In this document: positions 7,119 to 15,634 of the stretch, in pieces
Layout of the letters: each line of letters starts with the position of its first letter
How positions within the stretch are numbered: position 1 is the stretch's first letter
Assembly (NCBI GenBank): GCA_902803685.1
Contig: CADCQR010000064.1
Location: forward strand, 1 to 33,155
Length of the DNA: 33,155 nt
Source: an uncultured Erysipelotrichaceae bacterium
Lineage (GTDB): Bacteria; Bacillota_I; Bacilli_A; RF39; UBA660
Reading direction: 5' to 3'
Position numbers and translations under genes: made by a program
Notes under the pieces: model-generated
Database searches by the model: none
What the model saw: the letters and a program-made list of their open reading frames with translations, nothing else
What the model was told of the DNA's origin: nothing

Positions 7119-7688
7119 ATGAAATTAATTGTTGGCTTAGGTAATCCTGGAAAAAACTACGATTTTACTAGACATAATATTGGATTTATGTTAATTGATT
7201 ACTATTTTTCTAAAAAAAGTGTTCAGGCTAATTGGATTTCAAAATTTGATGGCTTATACTCTCAAACAACGATAAATGGCGAAAAGGTTATTTTTTTGAA
7301 ACCTCAATCATATATGAATTTGAGTGGTACAGTCGTAAAAAAGTATGTTGATTACTTTAAAATAGATGTAGATAATATTTTGGTTATATCTGATGATTTA
7401 GATTTGAATTTTGCTTGCTATAAGCTTAAGAGTAATGGTTCTTCTGGTGGACATAATGGTTTAAAAAATATTGAAAGTTTGTTAGGTACACAATCATATA
7501 AAAGATTGAAGATTGGAATTTCAAATAATAAAAAAATTGATACAAAAGATTATGTGCTAGGTAAATTTTCTGCTGAAGATATAGCTTTATTGGATGAAGT
7601 GTTTAATCAATTAGTAGATGTATTGGATGATTATTTTGCAATTAATTTTAATATGCTTATGAATAAGTATAATAGGAAAAACAGGTGA
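7119..7688 (+). CDS. pth: Peptidyl-tRNA hydrolase
   Basis: Pth releases tRNA from peptidyl-tRNAs that drop off ribosomes. The 189-aa protein has all expected active-site residues: N9, catalytic H19 (FTRHNIGF), N67 (SYMNLSG) and D92 (SDDLDL), plus the GSSGGHNGL loop. A Shine-Dalgarno (GGGAGAG) precedes ATG 7119, and the gap to rsmI is 4 bases. In B. subtilis pth (spoVC) lies further along, next to mfd. Here pth and mfd keep their partnership but have been joined directly to rsmI, a local compaction of the ancestral order. Confidence 0.97.
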   Translation: MKLIVGLGNPGKNYDFTRHNIGFMLIDYYFSKKSVQANWISKFDGLYSQTTINGEKVIFLKPQSYMNLSGTVVKKYVDYFKIDVDNILVISDDLDLNFACYKLKSNGSSGGHNGLKNIESLLGTQSYKRLKIGISNNKKIDTKDYVLGKFSAEDIALLDEVFNQLVDVLDDYFAINFNMLMNKYNRKNR

Positions 7689-7692
7689 TATT

Positions 7693-10600
7693 GTGAGCTT
7701 TTTTGATTTATTAAGTTTAAATTACGATAGAAATATTAATATCATTGGTGTAAATGATAATTTTTTTGCTATATATTTAACTTATGTTCAAAAAAAGACT
7801 AATAATTCAATTTTAGTTGTGGTTAATTCTTTGTATGATGCTAATAAATTATATTCTATTATTATGAATTATACTGATAAAGTAAATTTATTTCCTATGG
7901 ATGACTTTCTTACTAGCGAAGCTTTGGCTATTAGTCCTGATTTAACTATTTCTAGATTGGAGACATTAAATAAAATTTTAGATAATCCTGGTAGAATTGT
8001 TATAACGAATTTGATGGGTTATTTACGTTATTTGCCTACTGTTAAGAATTATTGTCTTCATCAATTATCTTTTAAAGTTGGTGATACTATTGACAGAAAC
8101 AAGTTTATTAATAATCTATTGGCTTCAGGTTATTCCAAGAATGCCGTAGTGAGTAAAACAGGTGAGTTTGCCGTTAGGGGATTTATTATAGATGTGTTTC
8201 CTTTAGGGCGTGATTTTCCTATAAGAATAGAACTATTTGATGATGAAATTGAATCTATTAGAGTGTTTGAGGTAGAGAGTCAAAAGTCTATAGAGAGTAT
8301 AAAAAATGTCTTAATATCGCCTTTTTCTGAATTTATTACAGATAAAGAAGTTATAAATGGTGAGTATGGGAAACAAAAATATTTATCTAGTTATGAGGGT
8401 GTCATATCAATAAAAGAATATCTTGGAGATTGTATTACTGTTTTCAAAGATTATAATCAACTGGTACTAAATTATAATGATCTGACCAGTAAAATTTTTG
8501 ATTACAAAAGTAGTGTAGATACTAATTTTGATGCTGATTATATGTTTTCTTTTTATGATATAAAAAATAATTACTCAATATACTATTCTGAAATTAATAA
8601 TTATTCTACTATTGATAGTAGCTATAACATAAATTATAAAATACAGAATATTAAAAACTTTAACGAAGATATTGATGCCATAAAATATTTTATTGATGAA
8701 AAGCTATCTGCTGGTTATACTGTTTTTGTTTGTCTTAAAGATTATCAGTTAAAAAAGTTTGCATCAAATTTAAAGAGAAATTATTATAAATCTACTTTTG
8801 GTAATATAACGGTTAATGCATTAAATCTTATTGAGTCATCTTTGCCTCAAGGTTTTATATTTGATAAAGTTGTTGTTTTGACGGCAAAAGAGTTATTTAA
8901 TGAAGTAGAAACAAATAAAAAATATAATACACATTTTAAGTATAGTACGGGCATTAATGATATTTCTAAACTGAATATTGGTGATTATATTGTTCATCAT
9001 GTTCATGGAATAGGGATATATAATGGATTAAAGACTTTAAGTAACAATGGTATAAAGAAAGATTATATAGAATTATCATATCAAGGAAATGATAAGATTT
9101 ATGTCCCTGTTGAGAAAATTGATTCTATATTTAAGTATTCTAGTAACGATGGCGCTAAGCCTAAAGTTAGTAAGTTAGGTGGTAATGATTGGCAAAAAAC
9201 TAAAGCTAGAGTTAAGAAGAAAATAAATGATATGGCCGATAAGCTTCTTAAACTATATGCAGAGAGGGAGCAAAAAAAAGGTTATGCTTTTTCAAAGGAT
9301 AATGAATTAAATTTATGCTTTGAGAATGCTTTTCCATATGAACTGACAAAGGATCAAAAAATAGCAATTGAGCAGATAAAGAATGATATGGAATCTTCTA
9401 TACCTATGGATAGATTATTATGCGGAGATGTTGGTTTTGGTAAAACTGAAGTTGCCTTTGTTGCAGCTTTTAAAGCTGTTATGGATTCTAAACAAGTTTT
9501 CTTATTATGTCCTACCACTATTTTATCCAATCAACATTATGATAATGCATTAATAAGATTTCAGGGCTTTCCAGTAAATATTGCCTTATTAAACAGATTT
9601 ACTTCTACAAAAGAATATAATAATATATTAGAAGGTATAAAAAATGGTACTATTGATATGGTAATTGGAACACATAGGCTGTTAAATGATAATATTGTAC
9701 CAAAAGATTTAGGATTATTAATTATCGATGAAGAGCAGCGATTTGGTGTTGCTCATAAGGAGAAAATTAAGCAGTATAAGGTTAATGTTGATGTTTTGAC
9801 CTTGACTGCAACACCTATTCCAAGGACTTTGCAGATGTCTTTAGTTGGGATTAGAAGTTTATCATTAATTGAGACACCGCCAGTTAACAGATATCCTGTA
9901 CAGACGTATGTTATAGAGGAAAATTTGCAATTAATTAAGGATGCCATATATAAGGAAATGGCTAGAGACGGTCAAGTTTTTATTTTATATAATCGTGTCG
10001 AATCAATAGAAGATGAATATACAAAGATAAAACAGTTAGTACCAGATTCAAAGATTACTATTGTTCATGGTCGGATGACAAAAAGTGAATTGGAAGAAAG
10101 ACTGTATAGTTTTATTAATAAGCAGTATGATGTTTTGATTTGTACAACAATCATTGAAACTGGTATTGATATACCTAATGTTAATACATTAATAATTATT
10201 GATGCTGATAGATTTGGGCTTGGTCAATTATATCAAATTCGTGGAAGAGTTGGTAGAAGTGATAAATTTGCTTATGCTTATTTGATGTATAAACCATTTA
10301 AGACTTTAACTGATAGTGCTGTAAAGAGACTTAATGTCATAAAGGAATTTACTGAATTGGGTAGTGGTTTTTCTATTGCAACAAGAGATTTATCTATACG
10401 TGGTGCCGGTGATTTATTAGGAAGTGAGCAAGCTGGATTTATAGATTCTGTAGGAATAGATTTATACTTAAAAATGTTGAATGATGCTGTGAAAAATAAA
10501 ACAGTTTGTGAAGATGATGAAATAGAAAAAAATAATCAGCCATTAGTTAACGTATCTACGCATATAAATGATAATTATGTGTTTGATGATGAATTAAAGA

Positions 10601-10986
10601 TTCAAATTCATAAGAAAATTAATGAAATAGATTCGTATGAGAAAATGGAGGAGGTTAAAACGGAATTAGAGGATAGATTTGGTCGTGTTGATGAAGAATT
10701 GGTTATTTATATGTACGAAGAGTGGTTTGAAAAATTAGCTGCTAAGGTACATATAGAACAGGTAAAGCAAACAAAAAATTCTATTGAATTAATATTTGGT
10801 TCTGATTTTGTTAAAAAAATTAAGGTTGATGAATTATTTATTTCTACTTATGAAATTACTAATATGTTTAGGTTTTACTCCAAAAATGATAAGTTAAGTA
10901 TTATTTTAGATATTATAAAGCTAGATAAACATCCTATTTATTACTTAGTTAAATTGTTAAATAAAATTTTAGACATTTTAAGTTAA
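7693..10986 (+). CDS. mfd: Transcription-repair coupling factor Mfd
   Basis: Mfd displaces RNA polymerase stalled at DNA lesions and recruits UvrA. The 1097-aa protein is slightly shorter than B. subtilis Mfd (1177 aa). Domains in order are: UvrB-like N-terminal modules (about 1-380); the CarD-like RNA-polymerase-interacting domain (about 427-490, IGDYIVHHVHGIGIY); the RecG-like translocase with Walker A GDVGFGKTE (578-586) and DEEQ box (679-682) followed by TLTATPIPRT; and the C-terminal TRCF domain (about 970-1070). GTG 7693 is the start, behind AGGTGAT (7683-7689), five bases after the pth stop. It ends the dnaX-mfd run. No terminator is evident after it. Confidence 0.97.
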   Translation: MSFFDLLSLNYDRNINIIGVNDNFFAIYLTYVQKKTNNSILVVVNSLYDANKLYSIIMNYTDKVNLFPMDDFLTSEALAISPDLTISRLETLNKILDNPGRIVITNLMGYLRYLPTVKNYCLHQLSFKVGDTIDRNKFINNLLASGYSKNAVVSKTGEFAVRGFIIDVFPLGRDFPIRIELFDDEIESIRVFEVESQKSIESIKNVLISPFSEFITDKEVINGEYGKQKYLSSYEGVISIKEYLGDCITVFKDYNQLVLNYNDLTSKIFDYKSSVDTNFDADYMFSFYDIKNNYSIYYSEINNYSTIDSSYNINYKIQNIKNFNEDIDAIKYFIDEKLSAGYTVFVCLKDYQLKKFASNLKRNYYKSTFGNITVNALNLIESSLPQGFIFDKVVVLTAKELFNEVETNKKYNTHFKYSTGINDISKLNIGDYIVHHVHGIGIYNGLKTLSNNGIKKDYIELSYQGNDKIYVPVEKIDSIFKYSSNDGAKPKVSKLGGNDWQKTKARVKKKINDMADKLLKLYAEREQKKGYAFSKDNELNLCFENAFPYELTKDQKIAIEQIKNDMESSIPMDRLLCGDVGFGKTEVAFVAAFKAVMDSKQVFLLCPTTILSNQHYDNALIRFQGFPVNIALLNRFTSTKEYNNILEGIKNGTIDMVIGTHRLLNDNIVPKDLGLLIIDEEQRFGVAHKEKIKQYKVNVDVLTLTATPIPRTLQMSLVGIRSLSLIETPPVNRYPVQTYVIEENLQLIKDAIYKEMARDGQVFILYNRVESIEDEYTKIKQLVPDSKITIVHGRMTKSELEERLYSFINKQYDVLICTTIIETGIDIPNVNTLIIIDADRFGLGQLYQIRGRVGRSDKFAYAYLMYKPFKTLTDSAVKRLNVIKEFTELGSGFSIATRDLSIRGAGDLLGSEQAGFIDSVGIDLYLKMLNDAVKNKTVCEDDEIEKNNQPLVNVSTHINDNYVFDDELKIQIHKKINEIDSYEKMEEVKTELEDRFGRVDEELVIYMYEEWFEKLAAKVHIEQVKQTKNSIELIFGSDFVKKIKVDELFISTYEITNMFRFYSKNDKLSIILDIIKLDKHPIYYLVKLLNKILDILS

Positions 10987-11041
10987 TTCTATTGACTAAT
11001 TATTTATAAATAGTTAAATTAATTATGCTAGGAGTTATGAT

Positions 11042-11692
11042 ATGCAAGGTACTATTCAAGATTTTAAGATTGAACATTTTAATAAATATAAGAATGCCAT
11101 TATAGAAATTGTTAAAAATAATACGGCGGCTTTAGTCGATGAAGATATAATTTCTTTATTGAAGACACCGCCTCTTGATTCTATGGATATTATTAAGACT
11201 AGGATTTTGACATTGACAAAAAAGAATAATATAATATTGGATACGGAAATACTTAGTAGCTTGATGTTGAAATATAGAAAAAATTTACAAAAATGTATTA
11301 AAGATATACGTAATTTAAGAAGTGATAAATTAATAGAAATTATTAATAGATTTGATAATTATGATTCTATCATTAAATTGATGAAAAAAGACTTTATTGC
11401 AATTAATAATCTAATAAGAAAAATAGTGAAAGAAACAATAGAATCTTCAGCTGATGATTTTTTGTTAAAGATATGCGATGTGTTTTTGCCCGACACGGAT
11501 GAATTTGTTAAATCTAGAATTATTCAGGATTTTGCTAAATACATGAATGGTCAATATAAGAGGCAATTACTCGAGAATATTGACATAAAAATATTGGTTA
11601 AAGATACAACTTTGATTAATTTGATAAAAGAGCAAACCGAACGATATTTATTTACTTTGGCAAATTCAAGATTGTTTAAAGAAAATATTTAA
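11042..11692 (+). CDS. Unknown helical protein
   Basis: I do not recognise this 216-aa protein. It is predicted to be almost entirely alpha-helical, rich in Lys, Ile, Asn and Asp, with no transmembrane segment, signal peptide, cysteine cluster or nucleotide-binding motif. Charged residues alternate with Ile/Leu in a way that suggests helical bundles or partial coiled coil. A good Shine-Dalgarno (AGGAG, 11030-11034) precedes ATG 11042. A TTGACT at 10992 with a weak TTAAAT 16 bases later might be its promoter. It lies between mfd and the metS T-box, a place where B. subtilis has spoVT/yabM-type genes, but there is no visible similarity to these. Confidence 0.75.
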   Translation: MQGTIQDFKIEHFNKYKNAIIEIVKNNTAALVDEDIISLLKTPPLDSMDIIKTRILTLTKKNNIILDTEILSSLMLKYRKNLQKCIKDIRNLRSDKLIEIINRFDNYDSIIKLMKKDFIAINNLIRKIVKETIESSADDFLLKICDVFLPDTDEFVKSRIIQDFAKYMNGQYKRQLLENIDIKILVKDTTLINLIKEQTERYLFTLANSRLFKENI

Positions 11693-11734
11693 TTATTGAT
11701 TTATTTGTTTATTTATGCTAAATTACAATTGATA

Positions 11735-11965
11735 ATTTAAAAGTTTTGATGGAAAGCTTTATTTGATATGTTTTTAGAGAACTTGTGTTGGGTGAAAACA
11801 AGTACATGTTTTATAATAGTATGGTTCCTGAACTGCTTAGTTGATATGTAAGCTAAGACGTTATTGGGCGTTAACCAAAATTGAGTGTAATATAATATTA
11901 TTAATTAAGGTGGTACCGCGTTTGTGATATGACGCCCTTATGAGATAGTATTTTTTTTATTTAAG
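11735..11965 (+). promoter_or_regulatory. Met T-box leader of metS
   Basis: T-boxes sense uncharged tRNA and control aminoacyl-tRNA synthetase genes. The conserved T-box sequence AAGGTGGTACCGCG lies at 11907-11920; its ACC-containing bulge pairs with the tRNA acceptor end. The Stem I distal part (ACTTGT...ACAAGT, 11781-11802) encloses GGGTGAAA. The likely specifier codon is ATG at 11821-11823, just before the usual GAACTGC context, matching tRNA-Met and the downstream gene. CTTAG/CTAAG (around 11836-11858) forms a further stem. The 3' antiterminator arm is CGCCCTT (11933-11939). No strong terminator hairpin follows: a T8 run exists (11951-11958) but lacks a GC stem. CCTTA (11936-11940) can instead pair with TAAGG (11962-11966), which overlaps the metS Shine-Dalgarno. 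Confidence 0.9.
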
Positions 11966-11976
11966 GAGGAGATTTT

Positions 11977-13497
11977 ATGGAAAAATTTTATATAACAACA
12001 CCAATTTATTATCCAAGTGCTAACTTTCACATTGGTCATTGCTATACTACGATTATTGCTGATGCAATAGCTAGATATAAGAGACTGAAGGGTTATGATG
12101 TGTTTTTTCAAACAGGTACTGATGAGCACGGTCAAAAAATTCAAAAAAAGGCAGAAGAAGCTGGTAAGACGCCTAAAGAGTATGTCGATGAAATTGTAGA
12201 AGATGCAAAAAAATTATGGAAATCTTTAAATATTAGTTATGATAAATTTATTCGTACTACAGATCAAGAACATATAGAGTGTGTTCAAAAGATATTTAAA
12301 AAATTGTATGATAAAGGGGATATATATAAGGGAGAATATAAAGGATTATATTGTACGCCATGTGAGTCTTTTTGGACTGACAGTCAGTTAGTTGACGGAA
12401 AGTGCCCTGATTGTGGGCGTGATGTTTATGAAGTAAGTGAGGAGGCATATTTCTTTAAACTGTCTAAATACCAAGATAAATTGATAGAATATTATGAGAC
12501 ACATCCAGAATTTATTGAACCGGTATCTAGGAAAAATGAGATGCTAAATAATTTTATAAAACCTGGTCTTGAAGATTTATGTGTTTCTAGAACCAGTTTT
12601 GATTGGGGTATCCCTGTTACTTTTGACGATAAACATGTTGTCTATGTTTGGTTGGATGCATTGACTAATTATATAAGTGGTTTAGGATATCTTACATCTG
12701 ATGATTCAATGATGAAAGAATATTGGCCTGCGGATTTGCATATTGTTGGAAAAGAAATTGTTAGATTTCATACTATAATTTGGCCAATTATGCTAATGGC
12801 TTTAGATTTAGATATCCCTAAAAAGGTATTCGGTCATGGATGGTTAATTGTTAATGGAGGAAAAATATCAAAATCTCTGGGAAATTATAAAGACCCTAGG
12901 GAATATATAGATTCGTACGGAGTTGATGCAGTTAGGTATTTTGCTTTGCGTGAAGTTCCATTTGGTAGTGATGGCAATTTTTCTGAGGAAGCATTAATTT
13001 CTAGAATTAACGGAGATTTAGCGAATGTTTTAGGTAATTTAGTTCAAAGAACTATTTCTATGGGAAATAAGTACTTTGATGGAAATGTTGAAGATAAAGG
13101 TCATTCAGATGAATTATCTCAAAAATTTATTACAGAAATTAATGAATTACAGAATTTGGTAGATGAAAAAATGTATAAATTAGAGATAAGTTCAGCAATA
13201 GGTGCAATCTTTAATGTCTTAAGGGCTAGCAATAAGTATATAGATGATACAACTCCTTGGATTTTAGCTAAAGATGAATCAAATAAAGATAAATTAGAAA
13301 CAGTTATTTATAATTTGTTGGAGTCAATTAGAGTTTGTGCGTTGTTATTAAGTCCTTTTATTCCTGATACGAGTGCAAATATAATAAAGCAGATTGCTAA
13401 TGATTGTACGAAGTGTATTAGAGTTAATGACAATGTTTACAAATTAGGAGTTCCTACTATATTGTTTCAACGAATAGATACTAATACTAAAGAATAA
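11977..13497 (+). CDS. metS: Methionyl-tRNA synthetase (short form)
   Basis: This class I synthetase charges tRNA-Met. The 506-aa protein has the HIGH motif (18-21), the KMSKS loop as KISKS (296-300), and a zinc knuckle in the connective peptide (C126, C129, C143, C146). The anticodon-binding helical domain extends to the end. It lacks the C-terminal EMAP/Trbp111-like tRNA-binding domain of B. subtilis MetS (664 aa), so it is a short, probably monomeric form. ATG 11977 follows AAGGAGGA (11963-11970). It is controlled by the upstream T-box. tatD follows, as in B. subtilis (metS-yabD). Confidence 0.97.
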   Translation: MEKFYITTPIYYPSANFHIGHCYTTIIADAIARYKRLKGYDVFFQTGTDEHGQKIQKKAEEAGKTPKEYVDEIVEDAKKLWKSLNISYDKFIRTTDQEHIECVQKIFKKLYDKGDIYKGEYKGLYCTPCESFWTDSQLVDGKCPDCGRDVYEVSEEAYFFKLSKYQDKLIEYYETHPEFIEPVSRKNEMLNNFIKPGLEDLCVSRTSFDWGIPVTFDDKHVVYVWLDALTNYISGLGYLTSDDSMMKEYWPADLHIVGKEIVRFHTIIWPIMLMALDLDIPKKVFGHGWLIVNGGKISKSLGNYKDPREYIDSYGVDAVRYFALREVPFGSDGNFSEEALISRINGDLANVLGNLVQRTISMGNKYFDGNVEDKGHSDELSQKFITEINELQNLVDEKMYKLEISSAIGAIFNVLRASNKYIDDTTPWILAKDESNKDKLETVIYNLLESIRVCALLLSPFIPDTSANIIKQIANDCTKCIRVNDNVYKLGVPTILFQRIDTNTKE

Positions 13498-13511
13498 TAT
13501 ATAGGAGGATA

Positions 13512-13550
13512 ATGATTTATTGTATATGCTTTGTATATAATTTATCATAA
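13512..13550 (+). CDS. Possible 12-codon leader ORF before tatD
   Basis: A perfect AGGAGG (13504-13509, immediately after the metS stop) precedes an ATG opening a 12-codon frame (MIYCICFVYNLS) that ends in two consecutive TAA codons. It is in frame with tatD, whose own ATG follows 10 bases after the first stop and has no Shine-Dalgarno. This may be a translational relay, or a decayed tatD start with a strong relic Shine-Dalgarno. No homology is available for so short a peptide. Confidence 0.25.
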   Translation: MIYCICFVYNLS

Positions 13551-13559
13551 TAATTAATT

Positions 13560-14309
13560 ATGTATGTTGATACTCATTGTCACATATCTAGTGATGATTA
13601 TGAAAATATTGATGAATTAATAAGTAATAATAGAAATGCTAATGTAGAAAAAATTATAATATCTGGGTGTACAAAGGATTCTATTGTTGAGTCAATTGAA
13701 ATTTCAAAAAAACACAATGATGTTTACTTAAGTATAGGATATCATCCAAGTGAAGCAAGTGTAGTAGGTCCTGGTGATTTAAAGTTTTTAGAAATTGCTA
13801 TATCAGATGATAAAGTAGTAGCTATAGGAGAAATAGGTTTAGATTACCACTATGGAGCGGATAATAAGGCATTACAAATTGACTTGTTTGAAAAACAATT
13901 AGCACTTGCCGAGAAATATAATTTACCTGTTGTAATACATTCAAGAGATGCTACGGTAGATACTATTAATATTTTGAAAAAGTATAAATTAAGGGGGGAT
14001 ATTCATTGCTTTTCTGGTAGTCTTGAAACTGCTAAAATTTATATAAATATGGGTTATTATTTAGGAATAGGTGGCGTTGTAACATTTAAAAATAGTAATT
14101 TGTCTAAAGTAATTAAAGAAATTGGAATTAATAATATTTTGTTGGAGACTGATAGCCCATATTTGGCTCCAGAACCAGTAAGAGGTACTAAGAATTCTTC
14201 TAGAAATTTAGTTTACATATCAAAAAAAATTGCCGAGATATTGAATATCAGTGAAGAAAAAGTTGCTGATATTACAACTTCAAATGCTTCTAATTTGTTT
14301 GACTTGTAG
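13560..14309 (+). CDS. tatD: TatD-family metal-dependent hydrolase
   Basis: This TIM-barrel metal-dependent nuclease belongs to the TatD family (YabD in B. subtilis); family members have 3'-5' exonuclease activity. The 249-aa protein has all metal ligands in context: the N-terminal HxH in DTHCHIS, Glu in GEIGLDY, His in VIHSRDA, His in DIHCFSG, and Asp in LETDSPYLAP. ATG 13560 is the only in-frame start near the homology, yet no Shine-Dalgarno precedes it. TATAAT at 13536-13541 could give a leader of about 10 bases, or translation could be relayed from the small upstream frame at 13512. It is paired with metS as in B. subtilis. Confidence 0.95.
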   Translation: MYVDTHCHISSDDYENIDELISNNRNANVEKIIISGCTKDSIVESIEISKKHNDVYLSIGYHPSEASVVGPGDLKFLEIAISDDKVVAIGEIGLDYHYGADNKALQIDLFEKQLALAEKYNLPVVIHSRDATVDTINILKKYKLRGDIHCFSGSLETAKIYINMGYYLGIGGVVTFKNSNLSKVIKEIGINNILLETDSPYLAPEPVRGTKNSSRNLVYISKKIAEILNISEEKVADITTSNASNLFDL

Positions 14310-14327
14310 TATATATAATGCTAAAAT
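14299..14327 (+). promoter_or_regulatory. Promoter of the TasA-like/SipW module
   Basis: TTGACT (14299-14304), a 17-nt spacer and TAAAAT (14322-14327) form a good sigma-A promoter overlapping the tatD stop codon. Two further TATAAT words at 14333-14338 and 14346-14351 lie just before the Shine-Dalgarno of the next gene. Confidence 0.6.
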
Positions 14328-14363
14328 TTAGTTATAATATGGGGGTATAATGGGAGTGTTGGT

Positions 14364-14939
14364 ATGCAAAAAGAAGAGATTATCAGAAATTTAATTTTAT
14401 TATCTTTGATTATTCTTTGTATAATTTTTCTTGTTATTTTTCTTAAATATAGAAACTCTAATCAGCTGTTTAAATCTGATAGTGGAGCTGTGGAACTTAT
14501 AAGTAGTAAGGGTAATGCGATAGAGATAGTTGATAATCATCCGATGAGTGATGAATTTGGAAAGAAAATATCAGATGATACGCTTTCAGTTCAATCATAC
14601 TATGCTTTTGAAGTTAAATCTATTTCTAACGTAGGAACTAATTTTGAAGTATATGTTACAGATTACGATTATAAAAATGATATTCAAACTAATTTTATAA
14701 AATTATATTTAACTGATGAAAATGATGAGCCAGTCAATGGATATGTTAATGCTTATGCTCCTACTTATTATAATTTGAGGGTATCTGCGTTTAATCCCGT
14801 AGGTAGAAGAATCTATTATGGCTATATTGGACCTCACGAAAGCAAAAAATTTATTTTAAGAGTTTGGGTTGGAGATGCTTATACCATAAAGGTAGATTCT
14901 AATAAATTTGGAATGAAGATTTATGCGGAGGCTGAATAA
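14364..14939 (+). CDS. Membrane-anchored TasA/camelysin-like surface protein 1
   Basis: This 191-aa protein has a short basic N-terminus, one hydrophobic segment (residues 9-28) and an extracytoplasmic beta-rich domain. The shape and sequence pattern resemble the TasA/camelysin fold exported through SipW-type signal peptidases: an alternating central block ending in IKLYL, then KFILRVWVGD, and a C-terminal strand MKIYAEAE. This closely parallels the next gene (shared NHP..., IKxYL, RxWV and I/VYxxA end). No Ala-x-Ala cleavage site is obvious, so the protein may remain anchored. GGGAGTG (14352-14358) precedes ATG 14364. It is followed two bases later by its paralogue. Family assignment is by pattern, not proven. 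Confidence 0.6.
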   Translation: MQKEEIIRNLILLSLIILCIIFLVIFLKYRNSNQLFKSDSGAVELISSKGNAIEIVDNHPMSDEFGKKISDDTLSVQSYYAFEVKSISNVGTNFEVYVTDYDYKNDIQTNFIKLYLTDENDEPVNGYVNAYAPTYYNLRVSAFNPVGRRIYYGYIGPHESKKFILRVWVGDAYTIKVDSNKFGMKIYAEAE

Positions 14940-14940
14940 A

Positions 14941-15546
14941 ATGGAAAGCAGAAATGATAAGATATCTAAATCTTTTATTATTACAATTGTTTTTTTAACA
15001 GTGGTGCTTGCTTCAATACTTGGCTATTCTTTGTATTCTTATTTTAATGTTCCTAGTAGAGTCGATGTATTGGAGATAGATGGCGGTAGTATTAATTTAA
15101 CTTATTCTGATGATGTAAGCGCTTTAACTATTAATCATCCTAAAAAAATTGGTGATGTTGAAGCAAAAAAAATTAATAGTGCAGATATGTATTTTGATTT
15201 TAGTATTTTTACTGAGTTAAGTGAGGCCACAAAAATATCATATGATGTTATTGTAACGCCTAATAAGAAAAATACTATTAAACCAGAATATATTAAAGTA
15301 TATTTGGAAAAGGTTGATAGCGGTGCATTTACTTCTGTTATTGAACCTTTAAGTTTAAAGAATGTAATAAAGTCAAATAAATCTGAATTAAGTAAAGACG
15401 CAGTAGTAATTTATAAAAATACATTGCAAAGAACTAAAAACGATACTTATAGACTAAGGGCTTGGGTTGATAGTAATTGTGATTATCAGTTAAAGGATAA
15501 TGATTTAATATCTTTAGATATTGATGTTTATGGAAAGGCAATTTAA
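14941..15546 (+). CDS. Membrane-anchored TasA/camelysin-like surface protein 2
   Basis: This paralogue of the preceding gene has 201 aa from ATG 14941, with GGAGG at 14927-14931; an in-frame ATG at 14923 is inside the previous gene and less likely. There is one N-terminal transmembrane segment (about 12-33), then a beta-rich domain with ISYDVIVTP, YIKVYLEK, RLRAWVDS and a final strand LDIDVYGKA, the typical TasA-like ending. It shares the order of motifs with its neighbour, indicating tandem duplication followed by divergence. A likely terminator spans its stop codon. The SipW-type peptidase starts 88 bases downstream. A role as a surface fibre or matrix component is inference. Confidence 0.6.
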   Translation: MESRNDKISKSFIITIVFLTVVLASILGYSLYSYFNVPSRVDVLEIDGGSINLTYSDDVSALTINHPKKIGDVEAKKINSADMYFDFSIFTELSEATKISYDVIVTPNKKNTIKPEYIKVYLEKVDSGAFTSVIEPLSLKNVIKSNKSELSKDAVVIYKNTLQRTKNDTYRLRAWVDSNCDYQLKDNDLISLDIDVYGKAI

Positions 15547-15558
15547 GTGTCCTTTTTT
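15533..15558 (+). terminator. Rho-independent terminator spanning a stop codon
   Basis: GAAAGG (15533-15538) pairs with CCTTTT (15551-15556, outermost pair G-T), with a 12-base loop that contains the TAA stop, followed by T residues. The stem is short, so this is moderate evidence. Confidence 0.5.
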
Positions 15559-15634
15559 GTATAGTAATATTTTTTTATTGATTTTTTTATAGACTTTTGT
15601 CTTGTAAATATTATAATTATAATTAGGTGGTAAA

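Noticed and set aside
10999..11018. AT-only inverted repeat after mfd as a terminator
   Set aside because: Stem is all A/T with a G-T pair and there is no T-run; could be a weak operator but nothing supports it.
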